Source of the DNA: CAZGUH01 sp964529005
GTDB taxonomy: Bacteria > Actinomycetota > Acidimicrobiia > Acidimicrobiales > Ilumatobacteraceae
NCBI GenBank assembly: GCA_964529005.1
Contig: CAZGUH010000019.1
Coordinates: 9,015-73,014 of the forward strand
DNA: 64,000 nt
Direction of reading: 5' to 3'
Both the position numbers and the translations under genes were made by a program. Below the pieces are notes generated by a model, which saw only the letters and a program-made list of their open reading frames with translations, did no database searches and was not told the origin of the DNA. Below, one piece after another: positions 24,719 to 33,104 of this stretch (its first letter is position 1; each line of letters opens with the position of its first letter).

Positions 24719-25945
24719 TCAGCTGGTGGCCAGCTCGGCGAAGCGGCGGATGCCCTCGACGATGTCGTCGTCGCCCATCGCGAACGAGAACCGGGCGTAG
24801 CCCGGAGCGCCGAACGCCTCCCCCGGCACGAACGCGATCTTCGCCTCCGTCAGAGCCAGATCGGCGAGCTCGAGCGTGGTCGTCGCCGTCTTCCCGCGCA
24901 GCGGGCGGCCCAGCAGACCGCTGACGTTGGCGAAGCAGTAGAAGGCGCCCTGCGGCTCGATGCACGTCACGCCGGGGATCTCCGACAGCAGTTTGTGCAT
25001 CGTGCGGCCCCGCCGTTCGAACGCGTCGCGCATCATCGCCACGTCCGAGAGCTCACCGCTGACCGCGGCGAGCGCGGCGACCTGGGAGATGTTCGAGACG
25101 TTCGAGGTCGAGTGGCTCTGGAAGTTGGTCGACGCCTTGATCACGTCGTCGGGGCCGATCATCCAACCGACCCGCCATCCCGTCATCGCGTACGTCTTCG
25201 CCACGCCGTTGACGATGAGGCATCGATCGGCGACGTCGGGCACGAGCGCCGGCATGCTGCTGAACGCGTGCGGGCCGTACGTGAGGTGCTCGTAGATCTC
25301 GTCGGTGATCACCCACACCCCGGTCTCGACGGCCCAGCGGCCGATCGCCGCGACCTCCTCGGCGGGGTACACCGCCCCCGAGGGGTTGTCGGGCGAGACG
25401 AACAGCATCACCTTCGTGCGCTCGGTGCGCGCCGCTTCCAGCTGATCGACGGTGACGCGAAAGCCCGTCTCCTCGGTGGTCTCGATCACGACCGGCACAC
25501 CGCCGGCGAGCGCGATCGCTTCGGGGTACGTGGTCCAGTACGGAGCCGGCACGATCACCTCGTCGCCGGGGTCGCACAGCGCGGCGAACGCCGTGAACAC
25601 CGCGTGCTTGCCGCCGTTCGTGACGAGCACCTGCGATGCGTTGCACGCGAAGTCGCTGTCGCGCTTCGTCTTGACGGCGATGGCTTCACGAAGCTCGGGC
25701 AATCCCCCGGCAGGCGTGTACCGGTGGCGCTTGGGGTCGTGGCAGGCCTCGGCCGCGGCCTCGACGATGTGCGCCGGAGTCGGGAAATCCGGCTCTCCGG
25801 CGCCGAATCCGATGACGTCCTCACCCTTGGCCTTCAACGCCTTGGCCTTGGCGTCGACCGCCATCGTGGCCGATTCGGCGATGGCGGCGAGCCGCTGCGA
25901 GATGCGTGCGAGCCCGCCAGAAGGCGTTTGTGAAGCCGAGGTCAT
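24719..25945 (-). CDS. aspC: pyridoxal-phosphate aminotransferase (aspartate aminotransferase type)
   Basis: A 408-residue class I aminotransferase, fold type I. Landmarks are VIGFGAGEPDFPTPAHIVEA near residues 45-62, TNGGKHAVFTAFAALCDPGDEV, PYWTTYPE, the substrate loop SPDNPSGAVY, and the PLP lysine in NGVAKTYAMTGWRVGW near 245. The family 1-gamma aspartate aminotransferases (sometimes with prephenate activity) look like this, but substrate cannot be fixed from sequence. The start lies only 18 bp from the divergent serC start. Confidence 0.9.
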   Translation of the reverse strand: MTSASQTPSGGLARISQRLAAIAESATMAVDAKAKALKAKGEDVIGFGAGEPDFPTPAHIVEAAAEACHDPKRHRYTPAGGLPELREAIAVKTKRDSDFACNASQVLVTNGGKHAVFTAFAALCDPGDEVIVPAPYWTTYPEAIALAGGVPVVIETTEETGFRVTVDQLEAARTERTKVMLFVSPDNPSGAVYPAEEVAAIGRWAVETGVWVITDEIYEHLTYGPHAFSSMPALVPDVADRCLIVNGVAKTYAMTGWRVGWMIGPDDVIKASTNFQSHSTSNVSNISQVAALAAVSGELSDVAMMRDAFERRGRTMHKLLSEIPGVTCIEPQGAFYCFANVSGLLGRPLRGKTATTTLELADLALTEAKIAFVPGEAFGAPGYARFSFAMGDDDIVEGIRRFAELATS

Positions 25946-25957
25946 GGCAGCAATGCT

Positions 25958-25968
25958 GTCACAGTGAC
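25958..25968. promoter_or_regulatory. palindrome between aspC-like and serC starts
   Basis: GTCAC-A-GTGAC is a perfect inverted repeat in the 18-bp divergent gap and covers the GTG start of serC. It could be an operator for both genes or chance; nothing else in the gap is visible. Confidence 0.25.
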
Positions 25969-27094
25969 CCAGCCAGCGGCCCAACAGATTCGAATCCCGA
26001 GCGACCTCCTGCCGGCCGACGGTCGGTTCGGGTGCGGGCCCTCCAAGGTCCGGCCGGAACAGGTCGCCGCGCTCTCCGCTGTCGGCGCCAGCCTGCTCGG
26101 CACCTCACACCGCCAGCCGCCGGTGAAGAACCTCGTGGGTTCCGTGCGCGCCGGCCTCAGGGATCTGTTCGGCCTGCCCGACGGGTGGGAGATCGTCCTC
26201 GGCAACGGCGGATCGACCGTCTTCTGGGACGTGGCCACGTTCGGCCTGATCGACAAGCGCAGCGAGCACCTCGTGTTCGGCGAGTTCTCGTCGAAGTTCG
26301 CCGAGGCCGCATCCGCCGCGCCGCACCTCGACGCGCCGGTCGTCGTGCAGAGCGATCCGGGCGACCATCCGCAGCCGCAAGCGGCCGACGTCGACGCCGT
26401 CGCCCTCACCCACAACGAGACCAGCACCGGCGTGGCGATGGATCTGCGCCGCCCCACCGGAGTCGGCGACGCGCTCGTCCTCGTCGACGCGACGTCGGCC
26501 GCGGGCGGCCTGGCGTGGCAACCGAGCGAGGTCGACGTCTACTACTTCGCGCCGCAGAAGAACTTCGCCTCCGACGGCGGCTTGTGGCTCGCGGCATGTT
26601 CACCCGCCGCGCTCGAGCGCATCCGCGCCGTCTCGGCGTCGAAGCGCTGGATCCCCGCATCGCTCGACCTGAAGATCGCGCTCGACAACAGCCTTGCCAA
26701 CCAGACGTACAACACGCCTGCGTTGGCGACGCTGGTGATGCTCGACGACCAGATCCGCTGGATGCTCGACAAGGGCGGCCTGGCGTGGTGCGCCGAGCGG
26801 ACCGCGACCAGCGCCCGGCACGTCTACTCGTGGGCCGAGCAGTGTTCGTGGGCGACGCCGTTCGTGGCCGATGCGGCCAAGCGCTCGAACGTCGTCGCCA
26901 CGATCGACCTCGACGGGGTCGAGGCCACCGACGTCAACGCCGCGCTGCGCGCCAACGGCATCGTCGACACCGACAGCTACCGCAAGCTGGGCCGCAACCA
27001 GCTGCGCATCGGCATGTTCCCCGCCGTCGAGCCCGACGACGTGGCGGCGCTCACACGCTGCATCGACCACGTCGTCGGCGAGCTCACCAGCTGA
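25964..27094 (+). CDS. serC: phosphoserine transaminase
   Basis: Converts 3-phosphohydroxypyruvate to phosphoserine in serine synthesis. The 376-residue protein is the actinobacterial type: RFGCGPSKVRPEQV near residues 22-35, LLGTSHRQPPVKNLVG, VLGNGGSTVFWD, THNETSTGVAM, and the PLP lysine in YFAPQKNFASDGGLW near 195. The GTG start at 25964 leaves no room for a leader. No serA or serB gene is adjacent. Confidence 0.93.
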   Translation: MTQPAAQQIRIPSDLLPADGRFGCGPSKVRPEQVAALSAVGASLLGTSHRQPPVKNLVGSVRAGLRDLFGLPDGWEIVLGNGGSTVFWDVATFGLIDKRSEHLVFGEFSSKFAEAASAAPHLDAPVVVQSDPGDHPQPQAADVDAVALTHNETSTGVAMDLRRPTGVGDALVLVDATSAAGGLAWQPSEVDVYYFAPQKNFASDGGLWLAACSPAALERIRAVSASKRWIPASLDLKIALDNSLANQTYNTPALATLVMLDDQIRWMLDKGGLAWCAERTATSARHVYSWAEQCSWATPFVADAAKRSNVVATIDLDGVEATDVNAALRANGIVDTDSYRKLGRNQLRIGMFPAVEPDDVAALTRCIDHVVGELTS

Positions 27095-27109
27095 GAGCCC
27101 GGCGCCGCC

Positions 27110-28423
27110 CTACGACACCGCGCGGAAGCCGGCTTCCAGGTCGGCGATGATGTCGTCGATCGTCTCCAGACCGACCGACAGGCGCACCAGCCCGGGATGC
27201 ACGCCCGCGGCGAGCTGCTCCTCTTCGGAGAGCTGGCTGTGCGTGGTGCTCGCCGGGTGGATGACCAAGCTGCGGACGTCGCCGATGTTGGCTACGTGGC
27301 TGTGCAGCTGGAGGCCGCTGACGAACTTCTGACCGGCTTCACGCCCGCCCTTGATGAGGAACGAGATCACCGAGCCGTATCCCTTGCCGCCCCCGTACCG
27401 CTTCAGCCGTTCGTGCCACGGGCTCGCCGGGTGGCCGGCGTAGATCACCTCGTCGACCTCGTCGCGCGTCGCCAGCCAGTCGGCGACCTTCTGCGCGTTG
27501 GCGAAGTGCCGCTCCATGCGCAAGCTCAACGTCTCGAGGCCCTGGAGGAACGCGAACGCGTTGAACGGCGACACCGCGGTTCCGAGATCGCGCAGCAACT
27601 GCACGCGGGCCTTGATGATGAAGGCCCCCGGCCCGAGCGCCGGCCAGTAGGCAAGGCCGTGATAGCTGGGGTCGGGCTCGGTGAACCCGGGGAAGCGACC
27701 GCTGGCGCCGAAGTCGAACGTGCCGCCGTCGATGATCGCGCCGCCGATCGAGGTGCCGTGACCGCCGATGAACTTCGTCAGCGAGTGCACGACGATGTCC
27801 GCGCCCCATTCGAGCGGGCGGAGCAGGTACGGCGTCGGGATGGTGTTGTCGACGATCAACGGGATGCCGTTGTCGTGCGCCACCGCCGACACGCCTTCGA
27901 GGTCGAGGACGTCGTTCTTCGGGTTCGCAAGCGTCTCGCCGAAGAACGCCTTCGTGTTCGGGCGGATCGCGCCGCGCCACTGCTCGAGGTCGTCGGGGTC
28001 GTCGACGAACGTGACCTCGATGCCGAGCTTCGGCAACGTGTAGTGGAGGAGGTTGTAGGTGCCTCCGTACAGCGACGGGGACGCCACGAGGTGGTCGCCG
28101 GCGCCGGCGAGGGTGAGGATGGCCAGCGTCTCGGCGGCTTGACCGGACGCGACCACCAGCGCGCCGGGGATCCCCACCGCGGTGGTGACACCGCCTTCGA
28201 GCGCCGAGAGCCGAGCCTCGAGCACGCCCTGGGTGGGGTTCATGATCCGCGTGTAGATGTTGCCCATCTCGGCGAGGGCGAACAGGTTCTGCGCGTGCTC
28301 GGCGTCGCGGAACTGGAAGCTGGTCGTCTGGTAGATGGGGACGGCTCGTGCCCCGGTCGCAGGATCGGGAGTCTGGCCGGCATGGATCTGACGGGTTTCG
28401 AAACCCCACTGCTCGCTCGACAT
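27110..28423 (-). CDS. metY: O-acetylhomoserine sulfhydrylase-type enzyme
   Basis: A 437-residue Cys/Met-metabolism PLP enzyme of the O-acetylhomoserine aminocarboxypropyltransferase group, which makes homocysteine from O-acetylhomoserine and sulfide. The opening GFETRQIHAGQTPDPATGARAV and PIYQTTSFQF are typical, NIYTRIMNPTQGVLE follows, and the PLP lysine is in VHSLTKFIGGHGTSIGG near residue 210. Its length exceeds that of cystathionine gamma-synthases (about 390), which supports MetY. It has its own promoter and appears to be monocistronic. Confidence 0.92.
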   Translation of the reverse strand: MSSEQWGFETRQIHAGQTPDPATGARAVPIYQTTSFQFRDAEHAQNLFALAEMGNIYTRIMNPTQGVLEARLSALEGGVTTAVGIPGALVVASGQAAETLAILTLAGAGDHLVASPSLYGGTYNLLHYTLPKLGIEVTFVDDPDDLEQWRGAIRPNTKAFFGETLANPKNDVLDLEGVSAVAHDNGIPLIVDNTIPTPYLLRPLEWGADIVVHSLTKFIGGHGTSIGGAIIDGGTFDFGASGRFPGFTEPDPSYHGLAYWPALGPGAFIIKARVQLLRDLGTAVSPFNAFAFLQGLETLSLRMERHFANAQKVADWLATRDEVDEVIYAGHPASPWHERLKRYGGGKGYGSVISFLIKGGREAGQKFVSGLQLHSHVANIGDVRSLVIHPASTTHSQLSEEEQLAAGVHPGLVRLSVGLETIDDIIADLEAGFRAVS

Positions 28424-28429
28424 CCCGGC

Positions 28430-28458
28430 AGCGTAGGACCGAAAATCCGACCTTTCAA
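28430..28458 (-). promoter_or_regulatory. sigma-70-type promoter of metY (leaderless)
   Basis: TTGAAA (28458-28453), a 17-bp spacer and TACGCT (28435-28430) form a consensus-like promoter. The -10 box ends six bases before the ATG, so transcription should start at the start codon. Confidence 0.72.
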
Positions 28459-28485
28459 GTCATATTTCGTGGGGCCGGACGCGAA

Positions 28486-28527
28486 ACTGCCCGGCCCGTG
28501 CCGTCGATGGGCACGAGGCCGGGCAGT
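28486..28527 (-). terminator. rho-independent-like terminator of the ilv operon
   Basis: A long hairpin of about 17 bp with one bulge (ACTGCCCGGCC-CGTGCC pairing with GGCACG-GGCCGGGCAGT) begins nine bases after the ilvC stop, followed by a short TTT. It separates ilvBNC from the metY promoter. Confidence 0.75.
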
Positions 28528-28535
28528 CCGTCACG

Positions 28536-29564
28536 TCATCCGCCGCTGGCGTCGGCGACCTTCTGACGACCCGCCGAGATCCACGGCATCATCGCCCGCA
28601 GCTTGGCCCCCGTCTCCTCGATCGGGTGCTTCTTGCCGGCCTCGCGCAGCTCGTTGAAGCGGGCGCGGCCGCTGTCGCTCTCGGCGATCCACTCGTCGGC
28701 GAACCTGCCGCTCGTGATCTCCTCGAGGATCTTCTTCATCTCGGCCTTCGTGGCGTCGGTGACGATGCGCGGGCCGCGCGTGACGTCGCCGTACTCGGCG
28801 GTGTCGCTGATCGAGTAGCGCATCCCGGCGATGCCTTCCTCGTACATCAGGTCGACGATCAGCTTCACCTCGTGCAGGCACTCGAAGTACGCCATCTCGG
28901 GGGCGTAGCCGGCCTCGGTCAGCGTCTCGAAACCCGCCTGCACCAACGCGGTCAGGCCTCCGCAGAGCACGGCCTGCTCACCGAACAGGTCGGTCTCGGT
29001 CTCCTCGGGGAACGTCGTCTCGATCACGCCGGCGCGGGTTCCGCCGATCGCGTCGGCATAGCTGAGCGCCAGGTCCTTGGCCTTGCCGGTGGCGTCCTGG
29101 GCGACCGCGATCAGCGCGGGCACACCGCCGCCTTCGGTGTACGTGCGGCGCACGAGGTGGCCGGGGCCCTTGGGGGCGATCATGATCACGTCGACGCCCT
29201 CGGGGGGCGCGATGCGGCCGAAGCGGATGTTGAAGCCGTGGGCGAACGCGAGCGCCTTGCCGGGCGTCATCGACGCCGCGATGCCGTCGTCGTAGATGCG
29301 CTTCTGCTCGGTGTCGGGAGCGAGGATCATCACCACGTCGGCCCATGCGGCGGCATCGGCCACCGACTTCACGGTCAGACCCTGGGACTGCGCCTTCGCC
29401 GCCGACGACGACCCGTCGCGCAGGCCGACCACGACCTCGACGCCGCTCTCCTTGAGGTTGAGCGCATGTGCGTGACCCTGGGATCCGTAGCCGATGATGG
29501 CCACCTTCTTCCCACGGATGATCGACGCGTCGGCGTCGGCCTCGTAGTACACGTTGGCTGCCAT
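28536..29564 (-). CDS. ilvC: ketol-acid reductoisomerase
   Basis: Second step of valine, leucine and isoleucine synthesis: isomerises and reduces acetolactate to dihydroxyisovalerate using NADPH. The 342-residue class I enzyme has the cofactor loop IIGYGSQGHAHALNL near residues 23-37, APKGPGHLVRRTY, the Mg site TDLFGEQAVLCGG near 190-202 and the conserved SDTAEYGDVTRG. The ATG overlaps the ilvN stop (TGATG). It is the last gene of the attenuated ilvBNC operon. Confidence 0.97.
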   Translation of the reverse strand: MAANVYYEADADASIIRGKKVAIIGYGSQGHAHALNLKESGVEVVVGLRDGSSSAAKAQSQGLTVKSVADAAAWADVVMILAPDTEQKRIYDDGIAASMTPGKALAFAHGFNIRFGRIAPPEGVDVIMIAPKGPGHLVRRTYTEGGGVPALIAVAQDATGKAKDLALSYADAIGGTRAGVIETTFPEETETDLFGEQAVLCGGLTALVQAGFETLTEAGYAPEMAYFECLHEVKLIVDLMYEEGIAGMRYSISDTAEYGDVTRGPRIVTDATKAEMKKILEEITSGRFADEWIAESDSGRARFNELREAGKKHPIEETGAKLRAMMPWISAGRQKVADASGG

Positions 29565-30103
29565 CAGCTCGCCTTTCCTTTCACCGCGCGCACGCGCGCC
29601 TCACGGTCCAATTTCGGGAGCGCCACACGTCCGGTGCGCTGGAGCTCAACGATGCCATAGCCGCCCAGCAGAGCTTCAAAGTCGTCGAGCTTGTCGGGGT
29701 GCCCCTCGAGCGAGACGGTCAACGCGTCGACGCCCACCGCCAGGATCTTGCCTTCGAAGATGTCGACCAGTTCGACGACCTGGCCGCGCTGGTCGGGCGT
29801 GACGCGCAGCGTCGCGAGCAACAGCTCACGCTCGACCGAGCGGCGCGGATCGAGCTCGCTGATCTTGATCACGTCGATCAGCTTGAACAGCTGCTTGACG
29901 ATCTGCTCGAGCGGCGCGGACTCGACGTCGACGACGACCGTGATGCGGCTGCACCCCTCGTCCTCGGCGGGGGCGACCGCCAGCGAGAAGATGTTGTAGC
30001 CACGGCGGGCGAAGAGGCTGGCGACGCGCGCCAGCACCCCGGGCCGGTTCTGCACCAGCACCGAAAGGATGTGGTGACCGGGTCCGTTCTGGCCGGGGCT
30101 CAT
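29564..30103 (-). CDS. ilvN: acetolactate synthase small (regulatory) subunit
   Basis: A 179-residue regulatory subunit (IlvN/IlvH) that binds valine for feedback control. It begins with an ACT domain, HHILSVLVQNRPGVLARVAS (residues 10-29) followed by FARRGYNIFSLAVAP, and has a second C-terminal ACT-like domain (GHPDKLDDFEALLGGYGIVELQRTG). The ATG overlaps the ilvB stop by four bases and the stop overlaps the ilvC ATG, so subunits are made in proportion. Confidence 0.95.
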   Translation of the reverse strand: MSPGQNGPGHHILSVLVQNRPGVLARVASLFARRGYNIFSLAVAPAEDEGCSRITVVVDVESAPLEQIVKQLFKLIDVIKISELDPRRSVERELLLATLRVTPDQRGQVVELVDIFEGKILAVGVDALTVSLEGHPDKLDDFEALLGGYGIVELQRTGRVALPKLDREARVRAVKGKAS

Positions 30104-31848
30104 CGCAGGTACTCCTTGCGGTCGGCCTGCGACGGGGGCAGGACGATGTCGTCGTTGCTCGCGCCGGCGGGCACCATCGGGAACACCTTCTCGCCGGCGT
30201 CCACCCGGAAGTCCACGACGACGGGGCGGTCGTCGATCGAGTTGGCCTTCTCGATCGCCGGCTGGACTTCTTCCGGGCTCTCGACGCGGATTCCGACGCA
30301 TCCCATCGCCTCTGCCCACTTCACGAAGTCGGGCAGCTCGGGCGACAGGTACACCTCGCTGTAGCGCTCGTCGTAGAACATCTCCTGCCACTGGCGCACC
30401 ATGCCGAGGTACGAGTTGTTCAGGATGCCGACCTTCACGGGGATGCGCTCGATCGAGGCGGTCACCAGCTCCTGGGCGGTCATCTGGAAGCAGCCGTCGC
30501 CGTCGATCGCCCACACCGTGCGGTCGGGGCGGCCGACCTTCGCCCCGATGGCGGCCGGGACGCTGAAGCCCATCGTGCCGAGGCCGCCGGAGTTGACCCA
30601 GCTGTACGGCTCGGTGAAGCGCCAGTACTGGCTGCTCCACATCTGATGCTGGCCGACGCCGCTGACCAGGATCGTGCCCTCGGGGGCGTTGTCGCGCAGC
30701 TGCTCGAGGCAGTACTGCGGCTTCAGCGCGTCGCCGGGCTCGCTCGGCTCGTACGTGAGCGGGAACTGCTCGCGCCAGCCGCTGATGCGGCTCTTCCACG
30801 CGGTGGTGTCGGCCGGCGCGACGCCCGCGCTGGTGAGCTCGCGGATCGCCTTGACGAGCTCGACGATGACCAACCGGCAGTCGCCGACGATCGGCACGTC
30901 GGGCTTGCGCACCTTGCCCTGCTCGGCAGGGTCGATGTCGACGTGGATGATCTTGGCCTCTGGAGCGAACGTCGCCACCTTGCCGGTGATGCGATCGTCG
31001 AATCGGGCGCCGAGCGTGATCAGCAGGTCGCTGCGCTGCATCGCCGTGACGGCGGTGGCGTTGCCGTGCATGCCCGGCATGCCGAGGCACAGCGGGTGAT
31101 CGTCGGGGAACGCGCCGCGCGCCATCAGCGTCGTGACGACGTGGATGCCGGTGAGCTCGGCCAGCTCGCGCAGCGCCTCGGCGGCACGGGCCTTGAGGAC
31201 ACCCCCGCCGACGTAGAGCAGCGGGCGCTCGGACGCCAGGATCAGCCGCGCCGCCTCCTTGATCATCCGCGAGTGACCCTTGGTCGTCGGCCGGTATCCG
31301 GGCAGGCTCTCGGCGACCTCGGCGTCGGTCGGCCAGTGCCACTCCATCGTCGTGGTCAGCACGTCCTTCGGCACGTCGATGAGCACGGGGCCGGGCCGGC
31401 CGGTCGTGGCGATGTGGAACGCCTGGCGGATCGCCAGCGGCAGATCGTCGGCCGCCATCACGAGCTCGTTGTGCTTGGTGACGCTGCGCGTGATGCCGAC
31501 CGTGTCGCACTCCTGGAAGGCATCGGTGCCGATGGCGGTCGTCGGGACCTGGCCCGTGATGCACACCATCGGGATCGAGTCCATGTAGGCGTCGCACAGC
31601 GGCGTGACCATGTTGGTGGCAGCCGGACCGCTCGTCACCATCGCCACCCCCGGACGGCCGGTGACGTGGGCGTAGCCCTCCGCCATGTGCCCCGCGCCCT
31701 GCTCGTGGCGCACGAGGATGTGGCGGATGCTCGAGTCGAGCAGCGGGTCGTACGCCGGCAGGATGCACCCGCCGGGGAGCCCGAAGATGACCTCGGTGCT
31801 CTCCAGCTCGAGGGCTCTGATGAGCGCTTGGGCACCTGTGAGCTTCAT
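30100..31848 (-). CDS. ilvB: acetolactate synthase large (catalytic) subunit
   Basis: Thiamine-diphosphate enzyme condensing pyruvate to acetolactate, 582 residues. The catalytic Glu is in LVRHEQGAGHMAEGYA near residue 50, FAD-site elements follow (TLGARFDDRITGKVATF), and the ThDP/Mg motif is GDGCFQM...NNSYLGMVRQWQE in two parts near 440-470. Branched-chain biosynthesis is the likely role because it is joined to ilvN and ilvC and regulated by a leader peptide. GAAGGGAA provides a ribosome site upstream of the ATG. Confidence 0.96.
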   Translation of the reverse strand: MKLTGAQALIRALELESTEVIFGLPGGCILPAYDPLLDSSIRHILVRHEQGAGHMAEGYAHVTGRPGVAMVTSGPAATNMVTPLCDAYMDSIPMVCITGQVPTTAIGTDAFQECDTVGITRSVTKHNELVMAADDLPLAIRQAFHIATTGRPGPVLIDVPKDVLTTTMEWHWPTDAEVAESLPGYRPTTKGHSRMIKEAARLILASERPLLYVGGGVLKARAAEALRELAELTGIHVVTTLMARGAFPDDHPLCLGMPGMHGNATAVTAMQRSDLLITLGARFDDRITGKVATFAPEAKIIHVDIDPAEQGKVRKPDVPIVGDCRLVIVELVKAIRELTSAGVAPADTTAWKSRISGWREQFPLTYEPSEPGDALKPQYCLEQLRDNAPEGTILVSGVGQHQMWSSQYWRFTEPYSWVNSGGLGTMGFSVPAAIGAKVGRPDRTVWAIDGDGCFQMTAQELVTASIERIPVKVGILNNSYLGMVRQWQEMFYDERYSEVYLSPELPDFVKWAEAMGCVGIRVESPEEVQPAIEKANSIDDRPVVVDFRVDAGEKVFPMVPAGASNDDIVLPPSQADRKEYLR

Positions 31849-31918
31849 GGCAGTGGGGTTCCCTTCACGACGGGATCAGGCGGGGACGGAGGGCGGGCAG
31901 GCGACGGAGAAGAGGGGG

Positions 31919-31950
31919 AAAAACGAAGCGACCTCCCGGCAGGGAGGTCG
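31919..31950 (-). terminator. attenuator terminator of the ilvBNC leader
   Basis: CGACCTCCC and GGGAGGTCG form a perfect 9-bp stem with a 4-nt loop on the minus strand, followed by GCTTCG and a run of five T (31923-31919). It is a classical intrinsic terminator placed between the leader peptide and ilvB. Confidence 0.85.
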
Positions 31951-31952
31951 GC

Positions 31953-31981
31953 AGACGCACGCAGCGGAGAGGCGTGCGTCT
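31953..31981 (-). promoter_or_regulatory. pause/anti-terminator hairpin of the ilv attenuator
   Basis: A perfect 10-bp inverted repeat (AGACGCACGC with GCGTGCGTCT, 9-nt loop) overlaps the leader-peptide stop codon and ends two bases before the terminator stem. A ribosome stalled on the Val-Leu-Ile codons would disrupt it, as attenuation requires. Confidence 0.65.
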
Positions 31982-32021
31982 AGAGAATGAGTACGAGGAC
32001 GGCGCCGGTGGAGACGGACAT
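31980..32021 (-). CDS. ilvBNC leader peptide (13 residues)
   Basis: The minus strand encodes MSVSTGAVLVLIL and then TAG. Seven of 13 residues are branched-chain amino acids, and the last six are V-L-V-L-I-L, placed just before two successive hairpins. This is the arrangement of ilv/leu leader peptides, whose translation speed reports the supply of charged Val, Leu and Ile tRNAs. The ATG directly follows the promoter, so the leader mRNA itself is leaderless. Confidence 0.85.
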   Translation of the reverse strand: MSVSTGAVLVLIL

Positions 32022-32028
32022 CGGCGCA

Positions 32029-32058
32029 AGTCTGCCAGCGACGCGGCGTTCGACGCAA
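32029..32058 (-). promoter_or_regulatory. promoter of the ilv leader transcript
   Basis: TTGCGT (32058-32053), an 18-bp spacer and CAGACT (32034-32029), seven bases before the leader-peptide ATG. The -10 is imperfect. Confidence 0.45.
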
Positions 32059-32089
32059 CCACGATGCGCGACGTCACCGGGCGCGCCGG

Positions 32090-32983
32090 TCAGCGCAGCG
32101 GGGCGAGCGTCGGGACGGTGAGGTCCCGCGGGATCGGCAACCGGATCGATCGCCCGAACAGCCCCACCGCGGCGAGGACCAGCACGAGCGCGACCGCCGC
32201 GTCCATCCAGTAGTGGTTGGCGGTGACCACGATGGCCATCAGCGTGAAGACGGTGTGCAGCACGACGACCGCGCGCCAGCCCGAGCGGCCCAACGTGATC
32301 GTGCCCCACGCCACGATGACCGACCAGCCGAAGTGCAGCGACGGCATCGCCGCGATCTGGTTCGCCGTGCGGTCGAACACCCCGCCCTGCCCGTACGCCC
32401 CCGGCCCGAACACCTGGCCGGTGTCGACGAAACCGAACCCCGAGAGCATGCGCGGCGGGGCCAGTGGGTAGGCAATGTGGATGACGAGGCCTGCGAACGT
32501 GACCGCCGCCAGGACGTTGCGAATCTGGCGGTAGCCGCTGCGGTGCCAGGCGAACGCCCAGATCAAGAAGGAGACGGTGACGGGGAAGTGGACGAAGATG
32601 TAGTAGCGGTTCAGAAACTCGATGAGCTCCGGCGACCGCAAGAAGAGCCGCTGGAGGTCGACCTCGGTGAACCACCCCAGCCGGCGCTCGATGTGAACAA
32701 CGTCACGGGCATTGTCGAATGCGCGCGCCATGTGGTCGCTCGTGAACTGTCGGCCCACCTTGTAGAGCGCGAACAAGCCGAGGACGACGGTCACCTCGCG
32801 GGCGACTGCGAACGTCGTTCCCGCGACCTTCCGTGCGATCGGGGCCGACGGCGGCCCGGGGACGGCGCGTTCTGCCTGCTCAGAGGGCGTGACGACCTCC
32901 GAAGGCAGGCCGCGCCGAGAGGAGCCGATCGTGGGCGGACGATGACAAAACCGTTGCCGTCGTGCTTCACGAGTGTGACTCAC
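32090..32983 (-). CDS. PAP2-family membrane phosphatase/inositol-phosphotransferase-like protein
   Basis: A 297-residue membrane protein with about six helices and the type-2 phosphatidic acid phosphatase motifs of the PAP2_3/Aur1 subgroup: AMPSLHFGWSVIVAWG (catalytic His) and TANHYWMDAAVALVLV (second His and Asp). The N-terminal helix follows a short basic region (ARKVAGTTFAVAREVTVVLGL). Relatives act on lipid phosphates or transfer phosphoinositol. GTG 32983 is the most likely start but is not certain. It is divergent from the lipoprotein gene at 33105. Confidence 0.8.
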   Translation of the reverse strand: MSHTREARRQRFCHRPPTIGSSRRGLPSEVVTPSEQAERAVPGPPSAPIARKVAGTTFAVAREVTVVLGLFALYKVGRQFTSDHMARAFDNARDVVHIERRLGWFTEVDLQRLFLRSPELIEFLNRYYIFVHFPVTVSFLIWAFAWHRSGYRQIRNVLAAVTFAGLVIHIAYPLAPPRMLSGFGFVDTGQVFGPGAYGQGGVFDRTANQIAAMPSLHFGWSVIVAWGTITLGRSGWRAVVVLHTVFTLMAIVVTANHYWMDAAVALVLVLAAVGLFGRSIRLPIPRDLTVPTLAPLR

Positions 32984-33104
32984 GAGATGAATTGTGCCCG
33001 ATGAGAAGCGCCGCCATGCGCAAGAATGACCCACTCTGTCCCGAAGCGGGTAAGACATCCGCGCCCCCACCGGGGCAGGCAACGTGAACAACAAGGAGAC
33101 CCGA

